A stretch of DNA of 64,000 nucleotides from Dactylococcopsis salina PCC 8305 (GCF_000317615.1 NC_019780.1:620001-684000), one strand, 5' to 3'. Shown: positions 37,746 through 45,821, counted from the first letter of the stretch. The notes: generated from the sequence alone by a model not told the origin. Numbers and translations: made by a program.

Positions 37746-38066
37746 GGTTTGCTGTTGGGAAACTGAAAGTTTTACCAAATAAGGATTTGAGGCGATTAAG
37801 TTCAGGTAAAAATGCAAGTTCATTGATTGTTCAATCGTCACGCACCTTGCATGCAAGCCTCTTGCCTCTTGCCTCTTGCATGCAAGCCTCTTGCCTCTTG
37901 CCTCTTGCCTCTTGCATGCAAGCCTCTTGCCTCTTGCCTCTTGCCTCTTGCCTCTTGCATGCAAGCCTCTTGCCTCTTGCCTCTTGCCTCTTGCCTCTTG
38001 CATGCAAGCCTCTTGCCTCTTGCCTCTTGCCTTACTAAACCAACCAATGGACTTTTTCAACAGACC
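37746..38066 (+). mobile_element. MITE family B, expanded copy
   Basis: The copy is 321 bp long with the conserved left arm GGTTTGCTGTTGGGAAACTG and right arm GACTTTTTCAACAGACC. It is flanked by the 9-bp duplication CTAGGTGAG (37737-37745 and 38067-38075). The core (37853-38035) is a higher-order repeat: runs of TTGCCTC heptamers alternate five times with CTTGCATGCAAGCC, whose centre is a palindrome. Insertion occurred at the 3' end of yggT and supplies its stop codon context. Confidence 0.82.
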
Positions 38067-38342
38067 CTAGGTGAGGAGTCCTTGTTGTCCTAGTAACAAT
38101 TCCCGAATTAAGGTAAAAATACCGACCCAAATGATGGGAGTAATATCAACCCCGCCGATGGGAGGAATCACTTTCCGTAAGGGAGCTAAAAATGGCTCTG
38201 TGGGGAAGGCGACGAGACTATAGGGGAATTGTTTTAAGTTGATTTGGGGATACCAAGTGAGAACGATTCGGAAAATGAATAAAACCGTCATTACGGCGAG
38301 AAATATTCCTAAACTCCAATTGATGACTGTTGATGTTTCCAT
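38067..38342 (-). CDS. YggT family membrane protein
   Basis: This 91-residue protein has two hydrophobic segments (NWSLGIFLAVMTVLFIFRIV, ITPIIWVGIFTLIRELLLG) joined by the family loop FPTEPFLAPLRKVIPPIGGVD. YggT/Ycf19 proteins act in thylakoid or cytoplasmic membrane organisation, including nucleoid and photosynthetic complex assembly in some phototrophs. The terminal codons (GQQGLLT then TAG) border the MITE at 37746-38066. Confidence 0.9.
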   Translation of the reverse strand: METSTVINWSLGIFLAVMTVLFIFRIVLTWYPQINLKQFPYSLVAFPTEPFLAPLRKVIPPIGGVDITPIIWVGIFTLIRELLLGQQGLLT

Positions 38343-38490
38343 TTTTAAATTATTAAAATTATTAATAAATGCGAATGCTACTGCTCGATCGAGCGAAAAC
38401 GGACTAATGATCTGGTTTTGCTATCGTAGTAGGGTAGCATAGGGATGATTTCCCTAAGCAATTAGATTCAACCATAGAATAATCATAACC

Positions 38491-38610
38491 ATGACACCAT
38501 CTTTAGCAAACTTTTTCTATAGCTTACTCGCGGGAACTTTAATCGTTGTGATTCCAGCGACTGTCGCACTGGTTTTCATTAGTGTAAAAGACCGCGTTCG
38601 TCGTTCCTAA
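38491..38610 (+). CDS. psbX: Photosystem II protein X
   Basis: This 39-residue single-pass membrane subunit of photosystem II is too short for most ORF calls. The sequence reads MTPSLANFFYSLLAGTLIVV and ends IPATVALVFISVKDRVRRS, which matches PsbX in length, hydrophobic span and basic tail. It sits in the thylakoid membrane near cytochrome b559. In many cyanobacteria psbX is next to ycf66. Here they are separated by about 5.2 kb of intron plus iscB. Confidence 0.93.
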   Translation: MTPSLANFFYSLLAGTLIVVIPATVALVFISVKDRVRRS

Positions 38611-38640
38611 AACGACAATTCCTTCTGTGATCATTAATGC

Positions 38641-38726
38641 AAGTCCGGGGGAAGCACTCCTCTGGGCTGCTTTTGTATTTTTGAAGCAACGATTAAAATC
38701 AAGGTGTGAGTGAGTGCTAAACCTTA
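38641..38726 (+). ncRNA. Candidate 5' exon of IscB omega RNA
   Basis: This 3'-flank of psbX is the left part of the inserted element. It contains an AAGCA/TGCTT hairpin, an AAGTC segment (38641-38645) complementary to GACTT at 42415-42419 beyond the intron, and AACCTT (38720-38725) complementary to AAGGTT at 42379-42384. IscB omega RNAs are encoded just upstream of iscB with the guide at the 5' end, so the guide would fall at about 38611-38640. Assignment rests on position, size and pairing, not on a match to a known RNA. Confidence 0.45.
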
Positions 38727-39408
38727 GTGTGCGATTCGTTTTTGGTGAAATCGCTGGAGTTCCCTTGAACTCAGGAGTATAAGCCAAAGCATGGTTAGAA
38801 CCCTTCGGGGTATTAAACCTTGACAACTTGATTTCCATGTTGGTGAGAGCCTGTGGAGCAACTGCTAAGAAACAGGTAGGGTAATTAAACCCGTTAATTC
38901 AAGTCCATCCCTCTCAGGGTGTGAGAGGACAGCATAACCCTCATCTATAGAATTGACTATTTGAGGATGAAGCAGGGTTAAAAGGGGTCACTGCTGGAAG
39001 CCTAAACTGGTAAATCCCTAGCAAGAGGCTATGCCTAGTAAACGAACCTATGTATGAATCATCGTAATTAGCAACCTGCGTAAAGGCTGTTCGCAGGGAG
39101 CGAAATATGCTCATAGCAAGAGGATGTAATTATGCTATGAATTACATCACATCTCCAAATTTGCTCGGTGGATAGTAGGGGGCTAAGGTTTCGAACAATG
39201 GAAATTAGGAACGAAGTAACCCTCGTCTATACTCTTGGGGTTGGTCGATACTTCAAGTAGTCTGTCGGGACGCAATCTCTGACGCATTTGTCGGGTAGAA
39301 CGAGGGTAGGATTGGTCAAGAAGCAAATGCCTTCTTTAACGAGAAGGATATGCAGACGTGGCCACTTTCGATTACAAAGATAATGAAATGAAGTAGAGTG
39401 TAGAAGTT

Positions 39409-40614
39409 ATGAACTCAAAGAAGTATGAATGTAGCGCAGAAATAAGAACCTTCCTCATGTGTTGGTTGAGCTTCGGACTTCTTCTTATGGAGAATTCCAA
39501 ATGGAGTGAAATTGATTGGGGGAAAGTGGAAGTTAATGTGTTTAAGCTCCAAAAACGAATTTATCGAGCTTCTCGAAGTGGTGACGTGGCTAAAGTTCAC
39601 AAACTCCAGAGATTATTGTTGCGGTCCTGGAATGCCCGACTCCTAGCAGTGCGGAGAATCTCGCAGGATAACCAAGGTAAAAATACCGCAGGGGTGGATG
39701 GAGTTAAAAGCCTAAACCCTTCACAACGGTTAAAACTTGCTGAAAACCTAACTCTTACAGGGAAGGGTAAAGCCTTAAGACGAGTGTATATTCCGAAACC
39801 AGGTAAAGCGGAAAAACGCGGCTTGGGAATTCCTGTTATGGAAGATAGAGCAAGGCAAGCAGTTCTCAAATTGGCTATGGAGCCAGAATGGGAAGCAAAA
39901 TTCGAACCGAACTCGTACGGGTTCAGACCAGGACGTTCTTGCCATGATGCGGGAAAAGCAATCTATTTAAGCGTTAAACAAAAATCGAAATGGGTACTAG
40001 ATGCGGATATTAGTAAATGCTTCGACCGTATAAATCACGATGTTCTCTTAAGAAAATTAAATACAACCCCGACGATTGCTCGACAAATTCGAGCTTGGTT
40101 GAAATCGGGGGTCTTGGATAGAGGTGATTGGATGCCAACAAATGAGGGAACACCGCAAGGAGGGGTGATAAGTCCTCTATTGGCAAACATCGCACTGCAT
40201 GGACTTGAGGAGTACATAAAACAATGGGCTGAAACTTGGAAGGGAGGTAAACGGGACAACCGTTGGAGTATCTCCATAATCAGGTACGCAGATGACTTCG
40301 TTGTTCTTCACAAGGATAAATCCGTCATCCAACAAGCGAAAACGCTAATTGAACAATGGTTACATGGCTTAGGCTTAGAATTAAGTGAGAGCAAGACGAG
40401 GATTTGCCACACCTTGAATGATACGGATGAAACAAAAGCAGGGTTCGATTTCCTGGGGTGGAACGTCCGACAATATAAAGTCGGGAAGAACCACACGGGA
40501 AAAAGTACGAAGGGCGAGTTGCTCGGATTCAAAACAATAATCAAACCTAGCGACAAAAGTGTTAAAACGCACTATGAAAAGATTGTAAAGGATAGGCAGA
40601 CGTATCCACTGTAG
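39409..40614 (+). CDS. ltrA: Group II intron reverse transcriptase/maturase, N-terminal part
   Basis: This 401-residue frame contains RT0 to RT7: GLGIPVMEDRARQAVLKLAM, NSYGFRPGRSCHDAG, VLDADISKCFDRINHD, GTPQGGVISPLLANIALHG and the active-site box IRYADDFVVLH near residue 290. It is intact up to KSVKTHYEKI, then runs into foreign sequence (VKDRQTYPL) and stops. Maturase domain X and the endonuclease domain are missing here and are found in the frame at 40650-42248. Joined at 40584/41523, the ancestral protein would be about 633 residues. Reverse transcriptase chemistry could remain, but splicing assistance is doubtful. Confidence 0.85.
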   Translation: MNSKKYECSAEIRTFLMCWLSFGLLLMENSKWSEIDWGKVEVNVFKLQKRIYRASRSGDVAKVHKLQRLLLRSWNARLLAVRRISQDNQGKNTAGVDGVKSLNPSQRLKLAENLTLTGKGKALRRVYIPKPGKAEKRGLGIPVMEDRARQAVLKLAMEPEWEAKFEPNSYGFRPGRSCHDAGKAIYLSVKQKSKWVLDADISKCFDRINHDVLLRKLNTTPTIARQIRAWLKSGVLDRGDWMPTNEGTPQGGVISPLLANIALHGLEEYIKQWAETWKGGKRDNRWSISIIRYADDFVVLHKDKSVIQQAKTLIEQWLHGLGLELSESKTRICHTLNDTDETKAGFDFLGWNVRQYKVGKNHTGKSTKGELLGFKTIIKPSDKSVKTHYEKIVKDRQTYPL

Positions 40615-41522
40615 ATTACGAAGATAATACGTGAAAGTAGAGTAATGTTATGGACTCATTGAAGTATAAATGTGATGCTCGGACAAAAACCTTCTTAATG
40701 CTCTGGTTAGGCTTTGGGTTTAATCTCATGGCTGAGACGGAATGGAGTCAGATTGACTGGAAAGAGGTTGAAATACGGGTGTTTAAGCTCCAAAAACGGA
40801 TTTATCGAGCTTCTCTAAGTGGTGACGTGGCTAAAGTTCACAAACTCCAAAGATTATTGTTGAAGTCTTGGTGCGCTAAACTCCTAGCAGTACGGCGCAT
40901 TTCGCAGGATAACCAGGGTAAAAACACCGCAGGGATAGATGGGATTAAAAGCCTGAGTCCTAAACAACGGTTAAGCCTTGCTGAAAACCTAACCCTAACA
41001 GGGAAAGGTGAATCCTTAAGACGGGTCTGGATTCCAAAACCAGGTCGGAAAGAGAAACGCGGCTTGGGTATTCCAGTAATGGAAGACCGTGCGAGGCAGG
41101 CACTCCTAAAATTGGCTTTAGAGCCAGAATGGGAAGCTAAATTTGAACCTAATTCGTACGGATTCAGACCAGGACGCTCTTGCCATGATGCGGAACAAGC
41201 AATATTCAGTTCAATTCGGTGCAAATCCAAATGGGTTTTAGATGCTGACATATCAAAATGCTTTGACCGTATAAACCATGATGTTCTTTTACAAAAATTG
41301 AATACAACCCCGATTATGGCTCGACAAATTCGAGCTTGGTTGAAATCGGGGGTCTTGGATAGAGGCGAATGGTTTCCAACAAATGAGGGAACACCACAAG
41401 GAGGGGTGATAAGTCCTCTATTGGCAAACATCGCCCTGCATGGACTTGAGGAGTACATTAAACAATGGGCTGAAACTTGGAAGGGAAGAAAGAAAAATAA
41501 TCGGAATTCGATTTCTCTTATC
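40585..41522 (+). repeat. 938-bp paralogous maturase fragment inserted in ltrA
   Basis: The segment starts with a diverged copy of the domain IV leader (AAGGATAGGCAGACGTATCC; compare AAGGATATGCAGACGTGGCC at 39349). It then contains a maturase start and the RT region as far as NSISLIR. It is homologous to 39348-40281 but clearly diverged. Removing it rejoins HYEKI to RSVLDSMKGK in frame. Confidence 0.75.
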
Positions 41523-42248
41523 AGGTCAGTGTTAGATTCTATGAAAGGTAAATCCCAAGAGGTAATCATTGATAAACTTAATCCCATAATCAGGGGATGG
41601 TGCAACTATCACAAAACAGTCTGTTCAAAAGAAACATTTAACGATATAGATGATTTAGTCTATAACAAATTACGTCGCTGGATTAAACGCCGTCATCCTA
41701 ATAAAACCCTCAAATGGTGTGAAGAAAGATACTTTCATTTGACTAAGGAGAATAAGTTAAACGGAGACAAGAGAGAAGATAGATGGGTCTTTTCAACTCC
41801 TTCTGATATACCAAATTCTCCTGTTGCAGGCAAGCATGAATTACGCAAGCACGCATGGACACCAATTGAAAGACATATAAAAATCGAGGGTACGAGGACT
41901 CCCTACGATGGAGCTTGGCGGTATTGGAGTAAACGTCGGGGGGAATACCCTGGTATATATAAACGGGTTGCTACTCTGGTAAAGCGTCAGAAAGGCAAAT
42001 GTACCCGTTGTGGACTTTACTTTAAGGATGGAGATGTAGAAGAAGTTGACCACATCATCCCCAAAGCCGAAGGGGGTAGAGATGACTACAAGAACTTACA
42101 ATTACTCCATCGTCATTGTCACCATCAGAAAACTGTAGAAGACCGACAACGACAAATGGATAATCAGGGGCAAAAGAAAACCCAAAAGAAAACCAAGAAA
42201 AATCGTAAATCGGAAACTAGACAGGGAAGTTCTGTTAATACAGCGTAG
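40650..42248 (+). CDS. Group II intron maturase: RT fragment fused to domain X and HNH
   Basis: This 532-residue frame has RT0 to RT4 of a second maturase (QDNQGKNTAGIDGIKSL, VLDADISKCFDRINHDV, GTPQGGVISPLLANIALHG). It then jumps from SLIR directly to SVLDSMKGKSQEVIIDKLNP. The YADD catalytic box and following thumb portion are absent, so this protein cannot reverse transcribe alone. Domain X (IIRGWCNYHKTVCS, NKLRRWIKRRHPNKT) and the C-terminal HNH nuclease (CTRCGLYFKDGDVEEVDHII, LQLLHRHCHHQK) are complete. It lies 36 bases after the first frame and could be translated independently from ATG 40650. Confidence 0.82.
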   Translation: MDSLKYKCDARTKTFLMLWLGFGFNLMAETEWSQIDWKEVEIRVFKLQKRIYRASLSGDVAKVHKLQRLLLKSWCAKLLAVRRISQDNQGKNTAGIDGIKSLSPKQRLSLAENLTLTGKGESLRRVWIPKPGRKEKRGLGIPVMEDRARQALLKLALEPEWEAKFEPNSYGFRPGRSCHDAEQAIFSSIRCKSKWVLDADISKCFDRINHDVLLQKLNTTPIMARQIRAWLKSGVLDRGEWFPTNEGTPQGGVISPLLANIALHGLEEYIKQWAETWKGRKKNNRNSISLIRSVLDSMKGKSQEVIIDKLNPIIRGWCNYHKTVCSKETFNDIDDLVYNKLRRWIKRRHPNKTLKWCEERYFHLTKENKLNGDKREDRWVFSTPSDIPNSPVAGKHELRKHAWTPIERHIKIEGTRTPYDGAWRYWSKRRGEYPGIYKRVATLVKRQKGKCTRCGLYFKDGDVEEVDHIIPKAEGGRDDYKNLQLLHRHCHHQKTVEDRQRQMDNQGQKKTQKKTKKNRKSETRQGSSVNTA

Positions 42249-42332
42249 TTTGGAGAGGAGCGGTATGATAGGAAACTATCACGTGCCGTTCCGAAGCCGA
42301 GTCAAGAGGGCGAGCTCTTGGCTTAGGTTAAC

Positions 42333-42445
42333 TCAAGCTCCAGCCAAGGAACATCGCCCGTTAGCAGGTGGAACACCAAAGGTTACTAACAAGCTTGTGA
42401 GCATTGTCAAAGCAGACTTAACGTCCTTATGGATAGATCGCAGAA
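42333..42445 (+). ncRNA. Candidate 3' exon of IscB omega RNA
   Basis: The 113 bases between the intron 3' end and iscB fold readily. GTTAG (42360-42364) pairs CTAAC (42386-42390) around a GGTG-GAA-CACC hairpin (42367-42377). The loop AAGGTT (42379-42384) is complementary to the 5' exon end, which would make a pseudoknot after splicing. GACTT (42415-42419) can close with AAGTC at 38641. With the 5' exon, the spliced RNA between psbX and iscB would be about 229 bases at most, a normal omega RNA size. Confidence 0.45.
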
Positions 42446-43747
42446 ATGCAAAACTATATTTTTCAACTAGATTCCAACAAGCAACCCTTAGATATGATTC
42501 ACCCAGCTAAAGCCAGAAGACTTCAAAGTCAAGGGAAAGCAGCTACTTTTCGTATGTACCCTTATACGATTATTCGGAATATCTCTGTAAAGAGTCCAAA
42601 CACTAAAAGTTATATTCTAAAGATTGATCCTGGTGCTACATGGACTGGTTTTGCGATTCAATGTGGAGAAGAAATTATCTTCCGAATGGAACTCAAACAT
42701 CGTGGGGGATTAATTAAAAAGTCTTTAGAACAACGAGCAGATTTCAGAAAAGGTCGCCGTTCAAGAAATCTCCGTTATCGGAAGAAAAGGTTTAACCGCA
42801 AAAAGCCTGAAGGGTGGCTTGCTCCTAGTCTTCGTCACCGCTTACAAACGGTAGAAACTTGGGTGAAAAAGTTTCTGAAGCTCTGCCCCATTACCTGTAT
42901 TGAAATCGAACAGGTAAGATTTGATTTACAGAAGCTGGAAAACCCAGAAATAAGTGGTGTTCAATACCAACAAGGAGAATTGCAAGGTTATGAGATTAGA
43001 GAGTATCTCCTTGAAAAGTGGGGTCGCCAGTGTGTGTACTGTGAAAAACAAGATACTCCTCTTCAGATAGAACACATTAAACCTAAATCTAAAGGGGGGT
43101 CGAACCGAATTGGAAATTTAACTTTGTCTTGTCCAGAGTGTAATCAAAATAAAGGAAATCAGGATGTTGAAGATTTTCTTTCTGGAAAGCCAGACCTACT
43201 AAAAAGAGTTCTAGCAGAAGCTCCAAAGCCATTAGATTCTGGTAGTGCTGTCAACTCTACTCGGTACGCTATTGTCGAGATGGCTAAGAATCTTTGTGAT
43301 CATGTTAAATGTTGGACTGGAGGAAGAACTAAGTATAATCGAGTCAATCAAGAATTACCTAAGTCTCATAGCATTGATGCAGCTTGTGTTGGAGAATCTG
43401 GTTCAAAGATTAAACTTTTAGTCAGTCAACCATTGATTGTAGAATCCAAAGGACATGGTACTAAACAAGCCAGAAGAGCCAATCAACAAGGATTTCCCGC
43501 TTTAAATAAGGATAATCAACCGATCAAACCAAAAACTAAATATACTCATTGTGAAGCAGGTGACATGATTAAATTTCGTCTAGAAAAAAACCGAAAAACA
43601 GTAAGAGCTGGAATTTATAAAGGAAGAGTAAAAACGCCAACTCCTAAAGGGTTTGAGGTAAAAATTGATGGCTGTAGAGTTTCTCAAAAGATGGAATATT
43701 TAATTCGTTTCATGCACCGAAACGATGGGTATGCTTACTCGTTCTAG
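42446..43747 (+). CDS. iscB: IscB RNA-guided endonuclease
   Basis: This 433-residue member of the IscB family, the transposon-encoded ancestor group of Cas9, has domains in the expected order. First is the PLMP domain (YIFQLDSNKQPLDMIHPAKA). RuvC-I is KIDPGATWTGFA, with Asp near residue 60. The arginine-rich bridge helix is GRRSRNLRYRKKRFNRKKP, and RuvC-II is TCIEIEQVRFD near 153. The HNH domain has CVYCEKQDTPLQIEHIKPKS, with catalytic His near 210, and CPECNQNKGN. RuvC-III is SHSIDAACVG near 309, and a C-terminal RNA/TAM-interacting part follows. All catalytic residues are present. No TnpA is adjacent. The region immediately upstream should encode its omega RNA and holds a group II intron. 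Confidence 0.93.
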   Translation: MQNYIFQLDSNKQPLDMIHPAKARRLQSQGKAATFRMYPYTIIRNISVKSPNTKSYILKIDPGATWTGFAIQCGEEIIFRMELKHRGGLIKKSLEQRADFRKGRRSRNLRYRKKRFNRKKPEGWLAPSLRHRLQTVETWVKKFLKLCPITCIEIEQVRFDLQKLENPEISGVQYQQGELQGYEIREYLLEKWGRQCVYCEKQDTPLQIEHIKPKSKGGSNRIGNLTLSCPECNQNKGNQDVEDFLSGKPDLLKRVLAEAPKPLDSGSAVNSTRYAIVEMAKNLCDHVKCWTGGRTKYNRVNQELPKSHSIDAACVGESGSKIKLLVSQPLIVESKGHGTKQARRANQQGFPALNKDNQPIKPKTKYTHCEAGDMIKFRLEKNRKTVRAGIYKGRVKTPTPKGFEVKIDGCRVSQKMEYLIRFMHRNDGYAYSF

Positions 43748-43835
43748 TTTATGGCAATAAACTCCGAATTGTTTCAAAATTAAGCTATTAGAACACTAGA
43801 CCAGCACAAGCTAAAACCAAGCAAGGAGCAGAGCA

Positions 43836-44669
43836 ATGGTAAACTTCGGGCTGAACTCAGCCAGTATCCTCGGCATTTTTCTGGCAATTGCAGGGGCTTC
43901 TTTATATTTTATGCGTTCGTTTCGCCCAGAACTCTCTAGAGATCAAGATATCTTTTTCGCTGCCGTGGGGTTACTCTGTGGCTTTATTTTACTGTTCCAG
44001 GGCTGGCGACTTGACCCGATTTTACAGTTCGGTCAGTTCCTTCTGACTGGGATGGCGGTGGCGTTTGGGGTGGAGACGATTCGCTTACGAGGAGCGACAA
44101 CAGAACAAGCGAAACGAAGCGCTCCCACAGTCGATCGAGAGCGGCGTACCAGTCGCGTCTATCGTGCGGAAATTGACGATTTAGACCCCTATTTTGAAGA
44201 CGAAGAACCGACGGACACTCGGCGACGGTTACGGGGAACAACGAGCGAACGTCCCCCTCGCAACGATCGATATGAGGAGGAGAATCCCCGTCCCACAAGT
44301 AGCAGTTCTCGTCGCACCCGACGGAAACCTTCTGCGAGTTCTAGTCGTCGTTCGACACCTGATTACGATTATTATGACGATGAACCGATCGAGCGCTATC
44401 CTGAGCGCGATCGCTCTTTGAGACGCGATCGAGAACCAGAGGAAAGCGAAGGCTATCTCCCCCCGCGTTCCCGTGAAGAAGAAAGCCCTCCCCGTTCCCG
44501 CAAACCGCGCACTCGTCCCAGCACCACAGGAAGCAAAAAACGACGGACTCCCTCTCGACCCCCTTCTCGTCGTCCTTCCCCTCCGAAAGAAGATTATGTG
44601 GACTATCGACCCATTGATTCTCTAGAAGATGAGGATGACCCCAACGACAGCGATCAATTTGATTATTAG
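43836..44669 (+). CDS. ycf66: Ycf66 family protein
   Basis: This 277-residue protein has two or three N-terminal membrane segments (ILGIFLAIAGASLYFMRSF, DIFFAAVGLLCGFILLFQGW, QFLLTGMAVAFGVETIRLRG). They are followed by a long low-complexity tail rich in Arg, Ser, Pro and acidic residues (RRLRGTTSERPPRND, RSRKPRTRPSTTGSKKRR). The N-terminal part defines Ycf66, found in cyanobacteria and some plastids, function unknown. AAGGAG lies 10 bases before ATG. The next gene overlaps its 3' end by 41 bases. Confidence 0.92.
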   Translation: MVNFGLNSASILGIFLAIAGASLYFMRSFRPELSRDQDIFFAAVGLLCGFILLFQGWRLDPILQFGQFLLTGMAVAFGVETIRLRGATTEQAKRSAPTVDRERRTSRVYRAEIDDLDPYFEDEEPTDTRRRLRGTTSERPPRNDRYEEENPRPTSSSSRRTRRKPSASSSRRSTPDYDYYDDEPIERYPERDRSLRRDREPEESEGYLPPRSREEESPPRSRKPRTRPSTTGSKKRRTPSRPPSRRPSPPKEDYVDYRPIDSLEDEDDPNDSDQFDY

Positions 44670-45216
44670 GAGGAAAAAAGCGCTCCGACAATGTTTGAGT
44701 TATACCGTCAGTCTCGGTTTACTCACTTTCCTTGCGGCTTGTGGTTCTCCTGATCTCCCCAAAGAATCCACAGGAATCAATAGTCGTTTCAATGATCAGC
44801 AACCGACTTTGAGTGGAAATGGACGTTATTTAGCTTGGGTGTCGAATCGTCAAGGTCGGCATCAAATTTTATTTTATGATTTATCTCGTGAGCGGTTTCT
44901 CCCGTTACCAAGTCTCAACTCAGAAAAAGTCATCACAGAAAGCCCCAGTTTAAGCCGCACGGGACGTTATTTAGTTTATTTGGTCAGTCGTGACGGTCGC
45001 CCAGAAATTGCTCTCTATGACCGCATTATTGAGGAGACAGAGATTTTAACGGATTCTTATCCCCATTGGGTGCGAAATCCCAATATTAGCCTTGATGGAC
45101 GTTATGTTGTGTTTGAAACCGCTCGTCGCGGTCAATGGGATATCGAAGTTTTCGATCGCGGTCCCGATGTAGAACCCGATATTGTGGATGGAACAAGGAT
45201 TTATGGCACGCCGTAG
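44629..45216 (+). CDS. TolB-like beta-propeller lipoprotein 1
   Basis: The protein has about 195 residues from ATG 44629. The start is uncertain because that ATG lies inside ycf66, and an AGGAGG at 44669-44674 hints at a later start. A lipobox (LTFLAACGS) marks a lipoprotein. The body has three PD40/TolB-type repeats: PTLSGNGRYLAWVSNRQGRH, PSLSRTGRYLVYLVSRDGRP and PNISLDGRYVVFETARRGQW. It is probably anchored to a membrane and faces the periplasm. A paralogue follows with a 14-base overlap, so the two are coupled. Confidence 0.75.
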   Translation: MRMTPTTAINLIIRRKKALRQCLSYTVSLGLLTFLAACGSPDLPKESTGINSRFNDQQPTLSGNGRYLAWVSNRQGRHQILFYDLSRERFLPLPSLNSEKVITESPSLSRTGRYLVYLVSRDGRPEIALYDRIIEETEILTDSYPHWVRNPNISLDGRYVVFETARRGQWDIEVFDRGPDVEPDIVDGTRIYGTP

Positions 45217-45703
45217 CTTAAATTGGTTCGCAGGATTAATATTGAGTCAGTTACTCGCCAGTTGTGGCGGTTATCCAGAGGTGGTGAAAGTCCCTTTTTC
45301 TCAAGGGGGAGAGGCGTTAAATAGCCCTGCTTCTGAGTTTCACCCTCACCTTGCGGATCAGTATGTGGCGTTCGTTTCCGATCGTAACGGTTCTCAGGAT
45401 GTTTATCTTTATGATCGGCGCGATCGAGCTTTAATTTCCCTGCCTGGACTCAATGCTTTAGATGAAATGGCATCTGATCCCAGTGTATCTGAAGATGGGC
45501 GTTTAATTGCTTTTACGAAAACTCGTCAGGGACAAACCGATATTTATCTTTATAACCGCGAGACTCGATCGTTGCGTAATCTCACCCCTGATTTAGCCGC
45601 ACAAGTTCGCAATCCTACGATTAGCGCTGATGGATCGATCATTGCGTTTGAAGCTAACCCTGATGGGAATTGGGATATTATCACAGTTAACCGTAATCAG
45701 TAA
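45203..45703 (+). CDS. TolB-like beta-propeller lipoprotein 2
   Basis: The protein has about 166 residues from ATG 45203, which is preceded by AAGGA. The signal LNWFAGLILSQLLASCGG ends in a lipobox. Three PD40-type repeats follow: PHLADQYVAFVSDRNGSQDV, PSVSEDGRLIAFTKTRQGQT and PTISADGSIIAFEANPDGNW. It is paralogous to the gene just upstream, a local duplication of a short propeller protein. Isolated three-repeat proteins presumably dimerise or complete a propeller together. That is inference. Confidence 0.78.
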   Translation: MARRSLNWFAGLILSQLLASCGGYPEVVKVPFSQGGEALNSPASEFHPHLADQYVAFVSDRNGSQDVYLYDRRDRALISLPGLNALDEMASDPSVSEDGRLIAFTKTRQGQTDIYLYNRETRSLRNLTPDLAAQVRNPTISADGSIIAFEANPDGNWDIITVNRNQ

Positions 45704-45821
45704 AATTACAAATTCTGTTGGATTTTGTCACCTCGCGATCATGCAACTTCGCCTTTATTACCAAATTTTTCTTTATCTGTTGCTGAAATTTTTAGGTAAA
45801 AACGGATCAGATCGTTTCGTT

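Larger units (their letters stand above)
38727..42332 (+). mobile_element. Group II intron with split maturase
   Basis: The 5' end GTGTGCGATTCG fits the GUGYG consensus. EBS1 TAAGGTTT (39184-39191) is exactly complementary to the last 8 exon bases AAACCTTA (38719-38726). Domain V is 34 nt at 42258-42291: GAGCGGTATGATAG, the GAAA tetraloop, then the complementary strand with its two-base bulge. Domain VI follows, and the intron ends at ...GGTTAAC (AY consensus) near 42332. Domains I-III occupy 38727-39345, and domain IV holds the maturase frames. At 3606 bp it is about 0.9 kb longer than usual because of the internal insertion at 40585-41522. Confidence 0.85.

Noticed and set aside
37787..38093. 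Open frames in both strands rich in [11 protein letters not shown] or KRQEARGKR
   Set aside because: They are translations of the TTGCCTC heptamer run in several frames. The same pattern appears at 6801-6989 and 46008-46277.
39409..42248. Reverse transcriptases as a diversity-generating retroelement or defence RT
   Set aside because: Intron domain V, EBS1-IBS1 pairing and maturase/HNH domains identify a group II intron. There is no template/variable repeat pair.
42250..42510. 86-residue frame MERSGMIGNYHVPFRS...
   Set aside because: It reads through intron domains V and VI and the candidate omega RNA, which explain the sequence better.
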